DNA of 64,000 nt from JAPPLB01 sp965204095 (GTDB taxonomy: Bacteria > Acidobacteriota > Terriglobia > Bryobacterales > UBA6623). Made by a program: the position numbers and the translations under genes. Positions 16,718 through 25,437 of this stretch are shown one piece after another. Below the pieces are notes generated by a model. It saw only the letters and a list, made by a program, of their open reading frames with translations, was not told the DNA's origin and ran no database searches. Position 1 is the stretch's first letter. Each line of letters starts with the position of its first letter. Location: contig OZ241991.1 in NCBI GenBank assembly GCA_965204095.1, positions 3,100,001 through 3,164,000 of the forward strand. Reading direction: 5' to 3'.

Positions 16718-17542
16718 CTACCCTCCATGGATTGTCACCTTGCGGACCATCAGATTCCAGAACCAGGCTCCGAAGACGGCTAATGCGATGATCCACAGAT
16801 ACTGCAGGGCCAGGGCCTCATAAATCTCGCTTTTGTTGAGCTTGCCCAGATAGAGGCGCAGCGGTGTATAGGCGATGTGCTGGAAGGGCAAATAGGCGAC
16901 GATCTTCTGCAAAGTATCGGGGAACATCGTCATGGGAACGAGCAGTCCTGACAATAGCTCGAAGACAAAGTACTTGGCGCGCAGCAAGCCCAGGATCGAC
17001 TTCATGCGAATGGCGAACGTGCCGACGATAAAGTTCAAAGCGCCCGTCAGCAAAATGCTCGCGGCGAGCGAGACCAGGAAGAACCCGAAGTGTAGTGCGC
17101 TTGCCGGCCCTTGCACTGGAAAAACGAGCGAGATTACGATGCCAGCCGGGATGGTAAGCATCACCAGGCGAAAGGCGGATTCGCCCAACGCGCGTCCCAT
17201 CTGCATGGTCTGAACGCTGACGGGTTTCAACAGTGACAACGCGATCTTGCCCTCCATCACCTCATAGGAAATGTTCTGATCGATGTTGTTGAAATAGACC
17301 GAACGGATCACCCAACCCACCGAAACGTATGTCACCATCTCGGCGAACGTGAACCCGGCGGCGAATTCGGGGTCGGTGGCGTAGAGCGCCTTCCAAATGA
17401 AGTAATAGACCGTGACGTTGATCAGATAGGTGACGATCCCGGTGTAATAGCGCAGCCGGAACGCCAGGATGTTGACGAAGCCGATGCGCGAGAACTCCAG
17501 CAGGTCGCCCAGTTGGCGAGAGAGGGCGAGGGCAGCCGTCAT
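16718..17542 (-). CDS. ABC-2-type transporter permease (DUF990/COG4587-like)
   Basis: 274 residues with six hydrophobic segments and no nucleotide-binding motif. It matches the ABC-2 permease that pairs with the COG4586 ATPase encoded just upstream. Its ATG overlaps the ATPase stop (17539-17542). Family operons usually encode two permeases (COG4587 and COG3694). Here the second would be expected below 16718, where only 117 bp and repeat copy C are found. Substrate unknown. The start is fixed by the overlap. Confidence 0.82.
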   Translation of the reverse strand: MTAALALSRQLGDLLEFSRIGFVNILAFRLRYYTGIVTYLINVTVYYFIWKALYATDPEFAAGFTFAEMVTYVSVGWVIRSVYFNNIDQNISYEVMEGKIALSLLKPVSVQTMQMGRALGESAFRLVMLTIPAGIVISLVFPVQGPASALHFGFFLVSLAASILLTGALNFIVGTFAIRMKSILGLLRAKYFVFELLSGLLVPMTMFPDTLQKIVAYLPFQHIAYTPLRLYLGKLNKSEIYEALALQYLWIIALAVFGAWFWNLMVRKVTIHGG

Positions 17543-18558
17543 CGCTGTTGCATCTCGGGGAGCGTGCTGCCGGTGTAGATGCGCTTGACGATCTCTTCGA
17601 TCGATTCCTCCTCGATGAAGATATCCCTGATTTCAGCCTTGGAGACTACGCGGCGGATGACGTCACCCGACGTGAAATCCTCGCGATCGAAAGAGAGCCG
17701 GTAGGTGATCTCGTCAAGGCGCTCCTTGTCGACACCGGGCAACTTGAACGCCTCGATCGCCGCCCCCTGCGCCACGTCCTTGAGCTCGAACTTGATTTGC
17801 GTTTGACGCCAGAGCATACGCTTCAGCTCGTCGAGCGGACCGTCAAACAGAATATGACCGTGATCGATGATCATCAGTCGGCTGCACAGCTCCTCAATGT
17901 CGGAAAGATCGTGTGTCGTCAGCAGGACGGTCGTCCCGTATTCACGATTGACTTCTTTGAGAAACTGCCGGATGTTCTCTTTCGCGAGCAGATCAAGCCC
18001 GATCGTCGGCTCATCGAGAAACAGCAAGGGCGGGTTGTGGAGCAGCGCCGCCACCATGTCGCAACGCATGCGCTCCCCGAGACTGAGCTTGCGGACCGGT
18101 TGATGAAGATAGCGATTAATGGCAAGAATGTCGTCGAACCGCGCCATGCGAGCTTCGTAGTCCGCGTCACTGACGTCGTAGATGCGCTTCAGCAGGCGAA
18201 AGGATTCGACAACGGCAATGTCCCACCAAAGCTGCGTCCGCTGGCCAAACACGGCTCCGATGGTGCGGGTATAGGCCATACGCTCGCGGTAGGGCACGTA
18301 GCCGTTCGCGCGCACTTCGCCCGAGGTCGGAACAAGAATGCCGGTGAGCATCTTGACGGTTGTGGACTTGCCCGCCCCATTCGGACCGATGTAACCGACC
18401 ATCTCGCCGGGCGTGATCTGGAATGACACGTCGTCGACGGCGCGCAGCGTCGCGTACTCGCGGGAGAACAGGTCTTGGACAGCACCCCAAAGACCTTCCT
18501 TACGCTTGAATGTGCGGAATTCCTTGACGAGGTCGACCGCCTCGACTTGGCCGAGCAT
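17539..18558 (-). CDS. ABC transporter ATP-binding protein (COG4586-like)
   Basis: A 339-residue ATPase that energises the adjacent permease. Walker A GPNGAGKST near residue 58, a Q-loop region (AVFGQRTQLWWD), signature LSLGERMRCD (LSGGQ variant), Walker B LLFLDEPTIGLD and H-loop TTHDLSDIE are all intact. A C-terminal extension of about 100 residues is typical of this subfamily. The first residues (VEAVDLVKEFRTFKRKEGLW) are also characteristic. It is the first gene of the leftward pair. Repeat copy D begins 13 bp upstream of the ATG, where its promoter or ribosome binding site would be. Confidence 0.88.
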   Translation of the reverse strand: MLGQVEAVDLVKEFRTFKRKEGLWGAVQDLFSREYATLRAVDDVSFQITPGEMVGYIGPNGAGKSTTVKMLTGILVPTSGEVRANGYVPYRERMAYTRTIGAVFGQRTQLWWDIAVVESFRLLKRIYDVSDADYEARMARFDDILAINRYLHQPVRKLSLGERMRCDMVAALLHNPPLLFLDEPTIGLDLLAKENIRQFLKEVNREYGTTVLLTTHDLSDIEELCSRLMIIDHGHILFDGPLDELKRMLWRQTQIKFELKDVAQGAAIEAFKLPGVDKERLDEITYRLSFDREDFTSGDVIRRVVSKAEIRDIFIEEESIEEIVKRIYTGSTLPEMQQR

Positions 18559-18570
18559 GGCGCCTCATTC

Positions 18571-18757
18571 TAGCCTGTATTTCTCACCACGTGGCGAGGC
18601 GAAGTGCGTGAGAGGGCCGTCAGGACGAGGCGCGAGTCGAGCCGCTTGGCGCGCGCAGGCGTACTTGACCGTACGTTGAGCACGGCAAGCAAGCGCAACG
18701 AAGTCCTGGCGGTCGTATCGTGTGCTTCGACCGTCGGGAGGTGAGAAATGCAGGCTA
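18571..18757 (+). repeat. Palindromic intergenic element, copy D
   Basis: 187 bp. Left end TAGCCTGTATTT (one mismatch), right end perfect except for ggaggtgag in place of ggtggtgag. A 5-bp duplication (gcgcgagtcgagccgc) accounts for the extra length. It is located between two leftward genes, immediately upstream of the ABC ATPase start. Confidence 0.92.
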
Positions 18758-18781
18758 GCACCGGCCGGAGCAGATCCCGGC

Positions 18782-20371
18782 TCAAGCGCGCCGCGCTTTC
18801 CAGGTGGCGTTACCGTATTCTCCGAGGCCAAGGTCGCCGCTCATCTCGTCGCCTTGCAAAGTTCCCTTGAAGAAGTACCGCATGGCGGCCGCTTCATACC
18901 TGCCGCGGCTATCGAACTCGACCTTGTCTCCGTCGATCTCGCCCTTCACCTTGCCCTGCGCGATGCGGCCGCGGTGGAGGCCGGTGATTTCGTTGCCCTT
19001 GTTCTGTAAATACATCGTGTGGCGCACCGTCGTTCCGATGTAGGAGACATCGACCTCCCAATGGCCGTCGAGACTTCCGGCCGGCGCGGCGAGCTTGCGC
19101 GGCTGTTTCTTGCCGGGCGCGTTCTTGAAGACTTCGTAGAGGCGTTCGGCGACTACCTTATAGTCCTCAGGCCACATCGCCATCGGCCGGATCAGAAAGT
19201 GATTCGTCTCGGTCATTTTCGGATCCAGCTCCTTTGGATACGCCGTGCTCATGATCCGCGGCTCGCCATGCAGCAGTTGTTCGCCGATCTCCCGAGCGAC
19301 GTAGCCGATTCTGTCCTGATCCCACTCGACACGCATCTCGGGGTAGTAGCCGGGACGCGGCGCTTCCATGATCTCGGTCCGCACACCGGGAACCTGCGTT
19401 ATGCGGTCGCTGATATGGCGATACCAGAACTTGAACTGGTTGTGTTCCTCCTCCGTATTGCGCTTCGTGACCAGATATTCGACCGCCGCGAGAATGCCCA
19501 TGACCTCCTCCTTGCTGACTTTCATCGGGCGTGCGAACGTGTGATGCGGCGCGCTCGACCAGAAGGCGATCTCGGTCAAGTCTTTACGTCCCAGCAACAG
19601 CCCGGCGCTTTGCGGACCTTTCAGACTCTTGCCGCCGCTGTAAACGGTGAGGTCCGCGCCGCGTGACAGGAACGGGTCGGGCTTCAGAGGAAGTTCGTTG
19701 GCGGCGTCGATCAGCAACGGAACACCATGATCGTGAGCCGCCTTTGCGAGAGCTTCGAGCGGGATGCGGCTGGCGGCATCTTGGATGCGCGCTCCAGCGA
19801 AGGCCATGCACGTCCTTGGGCCGAAGGCTTTCCGGAGGTCGGCGACGGTCGCGACATTGATCATCTTCGCGCCGGTCATCCGAATCGCGTGATCGTAGAT
19901 CGAGCTGGTTTCGCGAAAAGCAACGACTTCATCGTTGAGACCGTCGGTGTCGGGAACTTGTTGCAACGCCTCGATATCGCCGCCGCACATGCAGGCCAGC
20001 GTCGCGCTTGTCAGGCATCCTGCCGCTCCCGATCCGATGAAAGCGCCAGGCACGTCGAGAAGTTCCGCGATACGGGGAGCCACCTTCTGTAGCAACTCTT
20101 GCAAATTGACGTGGTAGAACGACGCTTCGTAGATGGCTTCGGAAACCTCAGGCAACAAAACAGCGCCGCCGTTCATCGTGCGCGTCGAAGTGAGGTTGAT
20201 GAACGGCTCGATACCCGCGCGCTGATAGACATTCGGTCCCTTGCCGCGCTGAGGCAGCCGTGCGGCGGCCGATGCGCCGGGGGCCAGCAGTCCGGCGGCC
20301 GCAAATAACGAACCGGCACGGAACACCTCACGCCGGTTGACGGTTCTCGAAGAATGTTTTGTCGATTTCAT
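18782..20371 (-). CDS. Exported SelA-like PLP-dependent protein with C-terminal beta domain
   Basis: 529 residues. A twin-arginine-like leader (RREVFRAGSLFAAAGLLAPG, residues 14-33) suggests Tat export, which suits a cofactor-containing enzyme. Residues 50-420 resemble the SelA / D-glucosaminate-6-phosphate ammonia-lyase fold: GSGAAGCLTSATLACM, LLIDAANELP (the Asp before the PLP site) and the likely Schiff-base lysine in TVYSGGKSLKGPQSAGLLLG. The last 100 residues (SLDGHWEVDVSYIGT onward) form a separate small beta-rich domain. It is not true SelA: the protein is exported and no selenocysteine machinery is in view. Start chosen at ATG 20371 with GAGGGAG upstream. Confidence 0.75.
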   Translation of the reverse strand: MKSTKHSSRTVNRREVFRAGSLFAAAGLLAPGASAAARLPQRGKGPNVYQRAGIEPFINLTSTRTMNGGAVLLPEVSEAIYEASFYHVNLQELLQKVAPRIAELLDVPGAFIGSGAAGCLTSATLACMCGGDIEALQQVPDTDGLNDEVVAFRETSSIYDHAIRMTGAKMINVATVADLRKAFGPRTCMAFAGARIQDAASRIPLEALAKAAHDHGVPLLIDAANELPLKPDPFLSRGADLTVYSGGKSLKGPQSAGLLLGRKDLTEIAFWSSAPHHTFARPMKVSKEEVMGILAAVEYLVTKRNTEEEHNQFKFWYRHISDRITQVPGVRTEIMEAPRPGYYPEMRVEWDQDRIGYVAREIGEQLLHGEPRIMSTAYPKELDPKMTETNHFLIRPMAMWPEDYKVVAERLYEVFKNAPGKKQPRKLAAPAGSLDGHWEVDVSYIGTTVRHTMYLQNKGNEITGLHRGRIAQGKVKGEIDGDKVEFDSRGRYEAAAMRYFFKGTLQGDEMSGDLGLGEYGNATWKARRA

Positions 20372-20556
20372 CGTTGCTCCCTCCCGCTGAGGAGATTGTA
20401 CACGCTGTTGAGTGCAGCAGCCTGTTGGCAACGTTGGATATCGAGGGAAAAACCGAGAATGCGCATGTCGCATTCCGTCACGATTCAGGCCGGAAGGTCG
20501 TTGTGTGAAACATCCAGCTCCTTTCCGCATCCAAAAGAATAGAGGCACGATGCGAC

Positions 20557-20738
20557 TAGCCTGCATTTCTCACCACATGGCGAGGCGAAGTGGGTGAGAG
20601 GGCTGTCAGGACGAGGCGCGAGCCGCTTGGCGCGCGCAGGCGTACTTGACAGTACGTTGAGCACGGCAAGCAAGCGCAACGAAGTCATGGCGGTCGTATC
20701 GCGTGCTTCGACCGTCGGGTGGTGAGAAATGCAGGCTA
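20557..20738 (+). repeat. Palindromic intergenic element, copy E
   Basis: 182 bp, perfect 20-bp termini. It sits between divergent genes: the SelA-like gene (leftward) and putA (rightward). Its last base provides the first A of the AGGAGG ribosome binding site of putA (20738-20743), so any putA transcript from upstream must read through the element or start within it. Confidence 0.93.
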
Positions 20739-20747
20739 GGAGGGCGT

Positions 20748-23700
20748 ATGCCCGTTGATCTGGACTCCCGTATCGTCGAACGGGGCCGACAGCTCTACGA
20801 ACGAATCGAAGAGGGCGAACCATCGTTCTTCGCAAAAGAGTGGACGTCGAAGATTCTCGACCGGAGTATGAACGACAACGCATTCAAGGTCGAGATGTTT
20901 CGTTTCGTCGATGTGTTCCCGGCACTGGACGAATCGAAGTCGGTGGCGCAGCATCTTCGCGAGTACTTCGCACGGCCCGACCAGGACTTCTCCAAGATTC
21001 TTCAGTGGGCGATCAAGTCGATTGACCCCGATTCGTTGGCGGCGCGCATTGTAGCCCGGGGCATCGGAGCCAACATCCGGAGCATGGGGCGACAGTTCAT
21101 CGCAGGCGAGTCCGCCGAAGGTGCACTATCGGTCCTGCGCAAACTCCGCAAAAAAGGCCTCGCCTTCACGTTGGACATTCTCGGCGAGGCAGTAGTGTCG
21201 GAAACGGAGGCGGACGCATACGCGCGGCAGTATATCGACTTGCTCGAGGTGATGGGTCGAGAGGCAGACTCGTGGGAGGGGCTTGCGCCGGGAACGGATG
21301 GTCTTGACTGGGGCTCCTCGCCGAAGATCAATGTGTCCGTCAAGGCATCAGCGATGTATTCGCAAATGAACGCGAGGGCCTTTGACCATTCGATTGGAAA
21401 AGCAAAGGAGCGTCTCCGGCCGATTCTGCGGCGGGCAATGGAGATCGGCGCGTTCGTGAACGTCGACATGGAGCATCATTCGCTAAAGAGCCTGACGCTG
21501 GCCCTGTATCGGAGTCTGATGGAGGAGCCTGAGTTCAAAGGCTATCCGCACACGGGTATTGCGATTCAGGCATATTTGCGCGAATCCGAGCAGGACGTGT
21601 CGAACTTGATCGACTGGTGCCGCGCCCACAATCAGCGCATCACGATTCGGCTGGTGAAGGGCGCATATTGGGACACGGAAGTGATGACGGCACGGCAGAA
21701 CAACTGGCCGGTACCTGTGTTCACCAACAAGCATGACAGCGACGCGAACTTCGAGCGCGTGGCCCGGTTGGTGTTGGGGAATCATCAGCACCTGAGCCTG
21801 GCCTGTGGGTCGCACAACATCCGCTCGATCGCAGCGGCAATCGAGACGGCTCATGAGATGCGGGTGCCGGAGGATCGGCTGGAGTTCCAGATTCTATACG
21901 GCATGGCGGAGCCCATTCGCAATGCTTTGCTCAAGGATGGTCTGCGGCTGCGCCTTTATGCGCCGATAGGAGACCTGGTACCGGGCATGGCTTACCTCGT
22001 GCGGCGTTTGCTGGAGAACACGTCGAACGAATCATTCCTGCGCAAGAGTTTTTTGGAGTCCGTCTCACGCGATGAGCTACTTCGGGACCCGGCGAGTGTT
22101 GCGGCGAGCAACAGGACCTTGCTCGGAGTTTCGGAGACGGGTGATGGGGATGAAGAGAGTACGGTAAAGCAGAAGGATGAAATGGGTCCGTTCCGGAACA
22201 TCCCGCCTTTTGATTGGACGCTCGCCGAGCACAGGAACGGCATGGCGCAGGCGATCAAGAATGCTCGTGCAGACTTGCCCCTGCAGATCCCTCTTCAGAT
22301 CGGAGGGGAAGCGGTCGAAACGGAGGTCACGATCCGGTCGATCAACCCGAATCGGCCTGAGGAGGTCGTTGGACTTGTTGCGTCGTCTTCCGCCGAGCAG
22401 GCGAAGAAGGCCATCGGCGCCGCGAAGGCCGCCTTTACCGATTGGCGCGATACGCCGGCGACGGAACGGGCCGGGTATCTGTTCAATGCGGCGGAGCTCG
22501 CGCGGAAGCGGCGGTACCAACTGTGTGCGCTGCAAATCCTGGAAGCCGGCAAGACTTGGAGCGAAGCGGACGGCGACGTCGGCGAGGCGATCGACTTCCT
22601 CGAGTACTACGGCCGTGAGATGCTGCGCCTGGGGACGCCTCGCGAGATGGGCGATGCACCGGGTGAGGACAGCCTGTTGTTCTATGAGCCGCGGGGCGTC
22701 GTCAGCGTCATTGCGCCTTGGAACTTCCCTTTAGCGATCTCGATGGGGATGGTCTCGGCGGCACTGGTCACAGGCAACACGGTCGTCTACAAACCGGCCT
22801 CGGATACGCCCGTGACGGGATGGATGATCTATCAGGTGTTCCAGCAAGCCGGCCTGAAGCCGGGAGTGCTGAATTATCTTCCGGGTCCCGGCGAGGAGAT
22901 CGGCGATTTGCTCGTGACGCACCAGGATGTATCGATGACTGCGTTCACCGGCAGCAAGGAAGTGGGGCTTCGGATCATCCGGCTTTCGAGCGAAGTCTCT
23001 CAAGGCTCCCAGGAAATGAAGCGCGTTGTCGCGGAGATGGGCGGCAAGAACGCGATCATTATCGACAGCGACGCCGATCTTGACGAAGCCATCCCGCACG
23101 TGCTGCATTCGGCGTTCGGCTACCAGGGGCAGAAGTGCTCGGCATGCTCACGGCTGGTCGTACTGGAGTCGGTGCATGACAAGCTGATAGAACGTTTGAG
23201 GGCGGCAGCAGAAAGCATCCATCTCGGGGCGAGCGAACAGCCCTGGACATACATGGGGGCGGTTATTTCCGCATCCGCCAAAAAGAAGATCAAGAGCTAC
23301 ATCGAGGTCGGGAAGCAGGAAGGGACGCTGGTGCTGGAGCGGCAGCCCACCGACACCTCGGGCTTCTTCGTTCCGTTGACGATCTTCAAGGACATCCTTC
23401 CCGAACATCGCCTCGCGCAAGAAGAGATCTTCGGTCCCGTTTTGTCGATCATCAAAGCGAAGGACTTCGACGATGCGCTCCAGATCGCAAATGGAACGGA
23501 ATACGCCCTTACGGGCGGAGTGTTCTCGCGGAGCCCCGAGAACATTGCCAAAGCAAGAAGACAGTTTCGGGTGGGCAATCTCTATATCAATCGAGGCTGC
23601 ACAGGGGCGATCGTGAACCGGCATCCTTTCGGTGGTTTCAAAATGTCGGGCGTCGGCTCGAAGGCAGGCGGCCCGGATTACCTGATGCAGTTCACGCTCC

Positions 23701-23768
23701 CGCGCAACGTGGTGGAGAACACGATCCGCCGAGGCTTCGCTCCTGACGAAGGGTTCCAGACGGCCTGA
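20748..23768 (+). CDS. putA: Bifunctional proline dehydrogenase / glutamate semialdehyde dehydrogenase
   Basis: 1006 residues. It oxidises proline to glutamate in two steps. The N-terminal FAD proline dehydrogenase barrel covers about 1-440 (SVKASAMYSQ, MEHHSLKSLT, RLVKGAYWDTE, CGSHNIRSI, EFQILYGMAEPIRNAL). The C-terminal aldehyde dehydrogenase covers about 490-1006, with APWNFPLAI, FTGSKEVG, EMGGKNAII (general base Glu) and the nucleophile Cys in GYQGQKCSACSR. It lacks the DNA-binding domain of enterobacterial PutA, so it is a catabolic enzyme only. Start ATG 20748 has AGGAGG at ideal spacing. No regulator gene is adjacent. Confidence 0.93.
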   Translation: MPVDLDSRIVERGRQLYERIEEGEPSFFAKEWTSKILDRSMNDNAFKVEMFRFVDVFPALDESKSVAQHLREYFARPDQDFSKILQWAIKSIDPDSLAARIVARGIGANIRSMGRQFIAGESAEGALSVLRKLRKKGLAFTLDILGEAVVSETEADAYARQYIDLLEVMGREADSWEGLAPGTDGLDWGSSPKINVSVKASAMYSQMNARAFDHSIGKAKERLRPILRRAMEIGAFVNVDMEHHSLKSLTLALYRSLMEEPEFKGYPHTGIAIQAYLRESEQDVSNLIDWCRAHNQRITIRLVKGAYWDTEVMTARQNNWPVPVFTNKHDSDANFERVARLVLGNHQHLSLACGSHNIRSIAAAIETAHEMRVPEDRLEFQILYGMAEPIRNALLKDGLRLRLYAPIGDLVPGMAYLVRRLLENTSNESFLRKSFLESVSRDELLRDPASVAASNRTLLGVSETGDGDEESTVKQKDEMGPFRNIPPFDWTLAEHRNGMAQAIKNARADLPLQIPLQIGGEAVETEVTIRSINPNRPEEVVGLVASSSAEQAKKAIGAAKAAFTDWRDTPATERAGYLFNAAELARKRRYQLCALQILEAGKTWSEADGDVGEAIDFLEYYGREMLRLGTPREMGDAPGEDSLLFYEPRGVVSVIAPWNFPLAISMGMVSAALVTGNTVVYKPASDTPVTGWMIYQVFQQAGLKPGVLNYLPGPGEEIGDLLVTHQDVSMTAFTGSKEVGLRIIRLSSEVSQGSQEMKRVVAEMGGKNAIIIDSDADLDEAIPHVLHSAFGYQGQKCSACSRLVVLESVHDKLIERLRAAAESIHLGASEQPWTYMGAVISASAKKKIKSYIEVGKQEGTLVLERQPTDTSGFFVPLTIFKDILPEHRLAQEEIFGPVLSIIKAKDFDDALQIANGTEYALTGGVFSRSPENIAKARRQFRVGNLYINRGCTGAIVNRHPFGGFKMSGVGSKAGGPDYLMQFTLPRNVVENTIRRGFAPDEGFQTA

Positions 23769-23806
23769 TTGCCGGTTCGACTCGACAGCGCAGCCGTATA
23801 GCGGTT

Positions 23807-23989
23807 TAGCCTGTATTTCTCACCACGTGGCGAGGCGAAGTGCGTGAGAGGGCCGTCAGGACGAGGCGCGAGCCGCTTGGCGCGCGCAGGCGTACTTGAA
23901 CCGTACGTTGAGCACGGCAAGCAAGCGCAACGAAGTCCTGGCGGTCGTATCGCGTGCTTCGACAGTCAGGTGGTGAGAAATGCAGGCTA
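23807..23989 (+). repeat. Palindromic intergenic element, copy F
   Basis: 183 bp, left end TAGCCTGTATTT, right end AGGTGGTGAGAAATGCAGGCTA. The right end is where the IS4-family element inserted: AGGCTAGGCG, which includes the last six bases of this repeat, is duplicated on the far side of the IS at 26547-26556. Confidence 0.92.
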
Positions 23990-24058
23990 GGCGCAATACT
24001 CTTAACTTAAAACATTTTTGTGGTATTCTGTTTCAGGCAGGGACAGGAGGACCACCGT

Positions 24059-25279
24059 ATGGCGCGCAGGCCGGCAGGGTTGCCCCGAGGTTCGCGAATC
24101 AGCGATTACATCAGTCTGGGAGTGATCGCCAAAACGTTTCCGGCAGAGCGAATCGAAGCGGTTCTGGCGGCCACGGGCAAGGCCAGTGTGCGGCGGCGCG
24201 AGATGCCGGCTCAGGTGGTGGTCTACTACGTCATCGCCTTGGCTCTTTACATGCAGTCCTCCTACCGCGAGGTGCTGCGTTGCTTGCTGGAAGGGCTGCA
24301 GTGGCTGAGCGCACCGGGAACGAAGATCAAGGTGGCGAGCAACGCGGCGATCTCGCAGGCGCGCTCGCGGCTGGGGGCGGCGGTGCTGCGGCAACTCCAT
24401 GATGAGTGCGTGCAGCCGATCGCGGCGCTCGCCACGCGGGGCGCCTGGTATCGGCGTTGGCGGCTGGTGAGCATCGATGGCAGCACGCTGGAGCTGGCCG
24501 ATGAGAAGCGCAACGCAGCGGCCTACGGCCGGCCCGGGGCGAGCCGCGGCGCGAGCGCCTATCCGCAGTTACGCTTCGTCGCACTGCTGGAGGCCGGGAC
24601 CCACGTGTTGTTCGGCACGCGGATGGGTGCCTATGCGGTCAGCGAACTCTCGCTCGCCGAGGAGGTGGTCGGGCGCTTGCACAAGGAGATGTTGTGCCTG
24701 GCCGACCGCAGTTTCTTCAGCTACCCGTTGTGGAACCAGGCGCGCGCCTCGGGCGCCGATCTGCTGTGGCGCGGCAGGAAGAATCTGATTCTTGCTTGCG
24801 AGCAACGTCTGCCGGACGGCTCCTATCTGAGCCGCATGTATCGCTCGCAGCGGGAGCGGCGGCAGCATCGCCAGGGGGTGCGGGTGCGGGTCATCGAGTA
24901 CCGTCTCGAAGGGCTGCCCGACAGCGAGCCGTTCTATCGCCTGCTGACGACGATTCTCGATCCCGAGCAGGCCCCGGCGGCGGAGTTGGCCGCCCTCTAT
25001 CCCCAGCGCTGGGAGATCGAAACGGCGCTGGACGAGTTGAAGACGCATTTGCGGGGAGCCCGCATCGTGCTGCGCAGCAAGACCCCGGAGTTGGTCGAGC
25101 AAGAGTTCTACGGGCTGCTGCTGGCGCACTTTGCCATTCGGGGGCTGATGCACGAAGCGGCGCTGAAGGCCGACGAAGATCCCGACCGGCTTTCGTTTCT
25201 CCATGCCGTGCGGGTGGTCCGCCGCAAGCTCCCGCGCTTTGTCGCTGTCCCCCCCTCGGCACAGAAAAGCGTTCCATGA
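24059..25279 (+). CDS. IS4-family transposase, frameshifted near the 3' end
   Basis: 406 residues in this frame. An N-terminal IS4 domain (SDYISLGVIAKTFPAERIE) is followed by the DDE catalytic domain: first Asp in LVSIDGSTLELAD, second in LCLADRSFFSYPLW, and Glu in YPQRWEIETALDELKTHL (the YREK-like region). ATG 24059 has AGGAGG upstream. The C-terminal continuation lies in another frame, KAFHEAVLQEILEERVVSSR to SSFPVRRN (to about 25386). The switch coincides with a run of seven C at 25249-25255, so a one-base change there truncates the protein with the tail SAQKSVP. Confidence 0.85.
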   Translation: MARRPAGLPRGSRISDYISLGVIAKTFPAERIEAVLAATGKASVRRREMPAQVVVYYVIALALYMQSSYREVLRCLLEGLQWLSAPGTKIKVASNAAISQARSRLGAAVLRQLHDECVQPIAALATRGAWYRRWRLVSIDGSTLELADEKRNAAAYGRPGASRGASAYPQLRFVALLEAGTHVLFGTRMGAYAVSELSLAEEVVGRLHKEMLCLADRSFFSYPLWNQARASGADLLWRGRKNLILACEQRLPDGSYLSRMYRSQRERRQHRQGVRVRVIEYRLEGLPDSEPFYRLLTTILDPEQAPAAELAALYPQRWEIETALDELKTHLRGARIVLRSKTPELVEQEFYGLLLAHFAIRGLMHEAALKADEDPDRLSFLHAVRVVRRKLPRFVAVPPSAQKSVP

Positions 25280-25437
25280 AGCCGTACTGCAGGAGATCCT
25301 CGAGGAACGGGTGGTCTCCAGCCGAGGACGCCGCAACCCGCGCGCGGTCAAGCGCAAGATGAGCAGCTTTCCCGTCCGCCGAAACCAAGCCAATCTCGCT
25401 CCGGTCCGGGATGGCGAGAACTACATTGTCATCATTA

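Noticed and set aside
18782..20371. True selA and a selenocysteine system
   Set aside because: The protein is exported and no selB, selD, selC or recoding signal was seen in the window.
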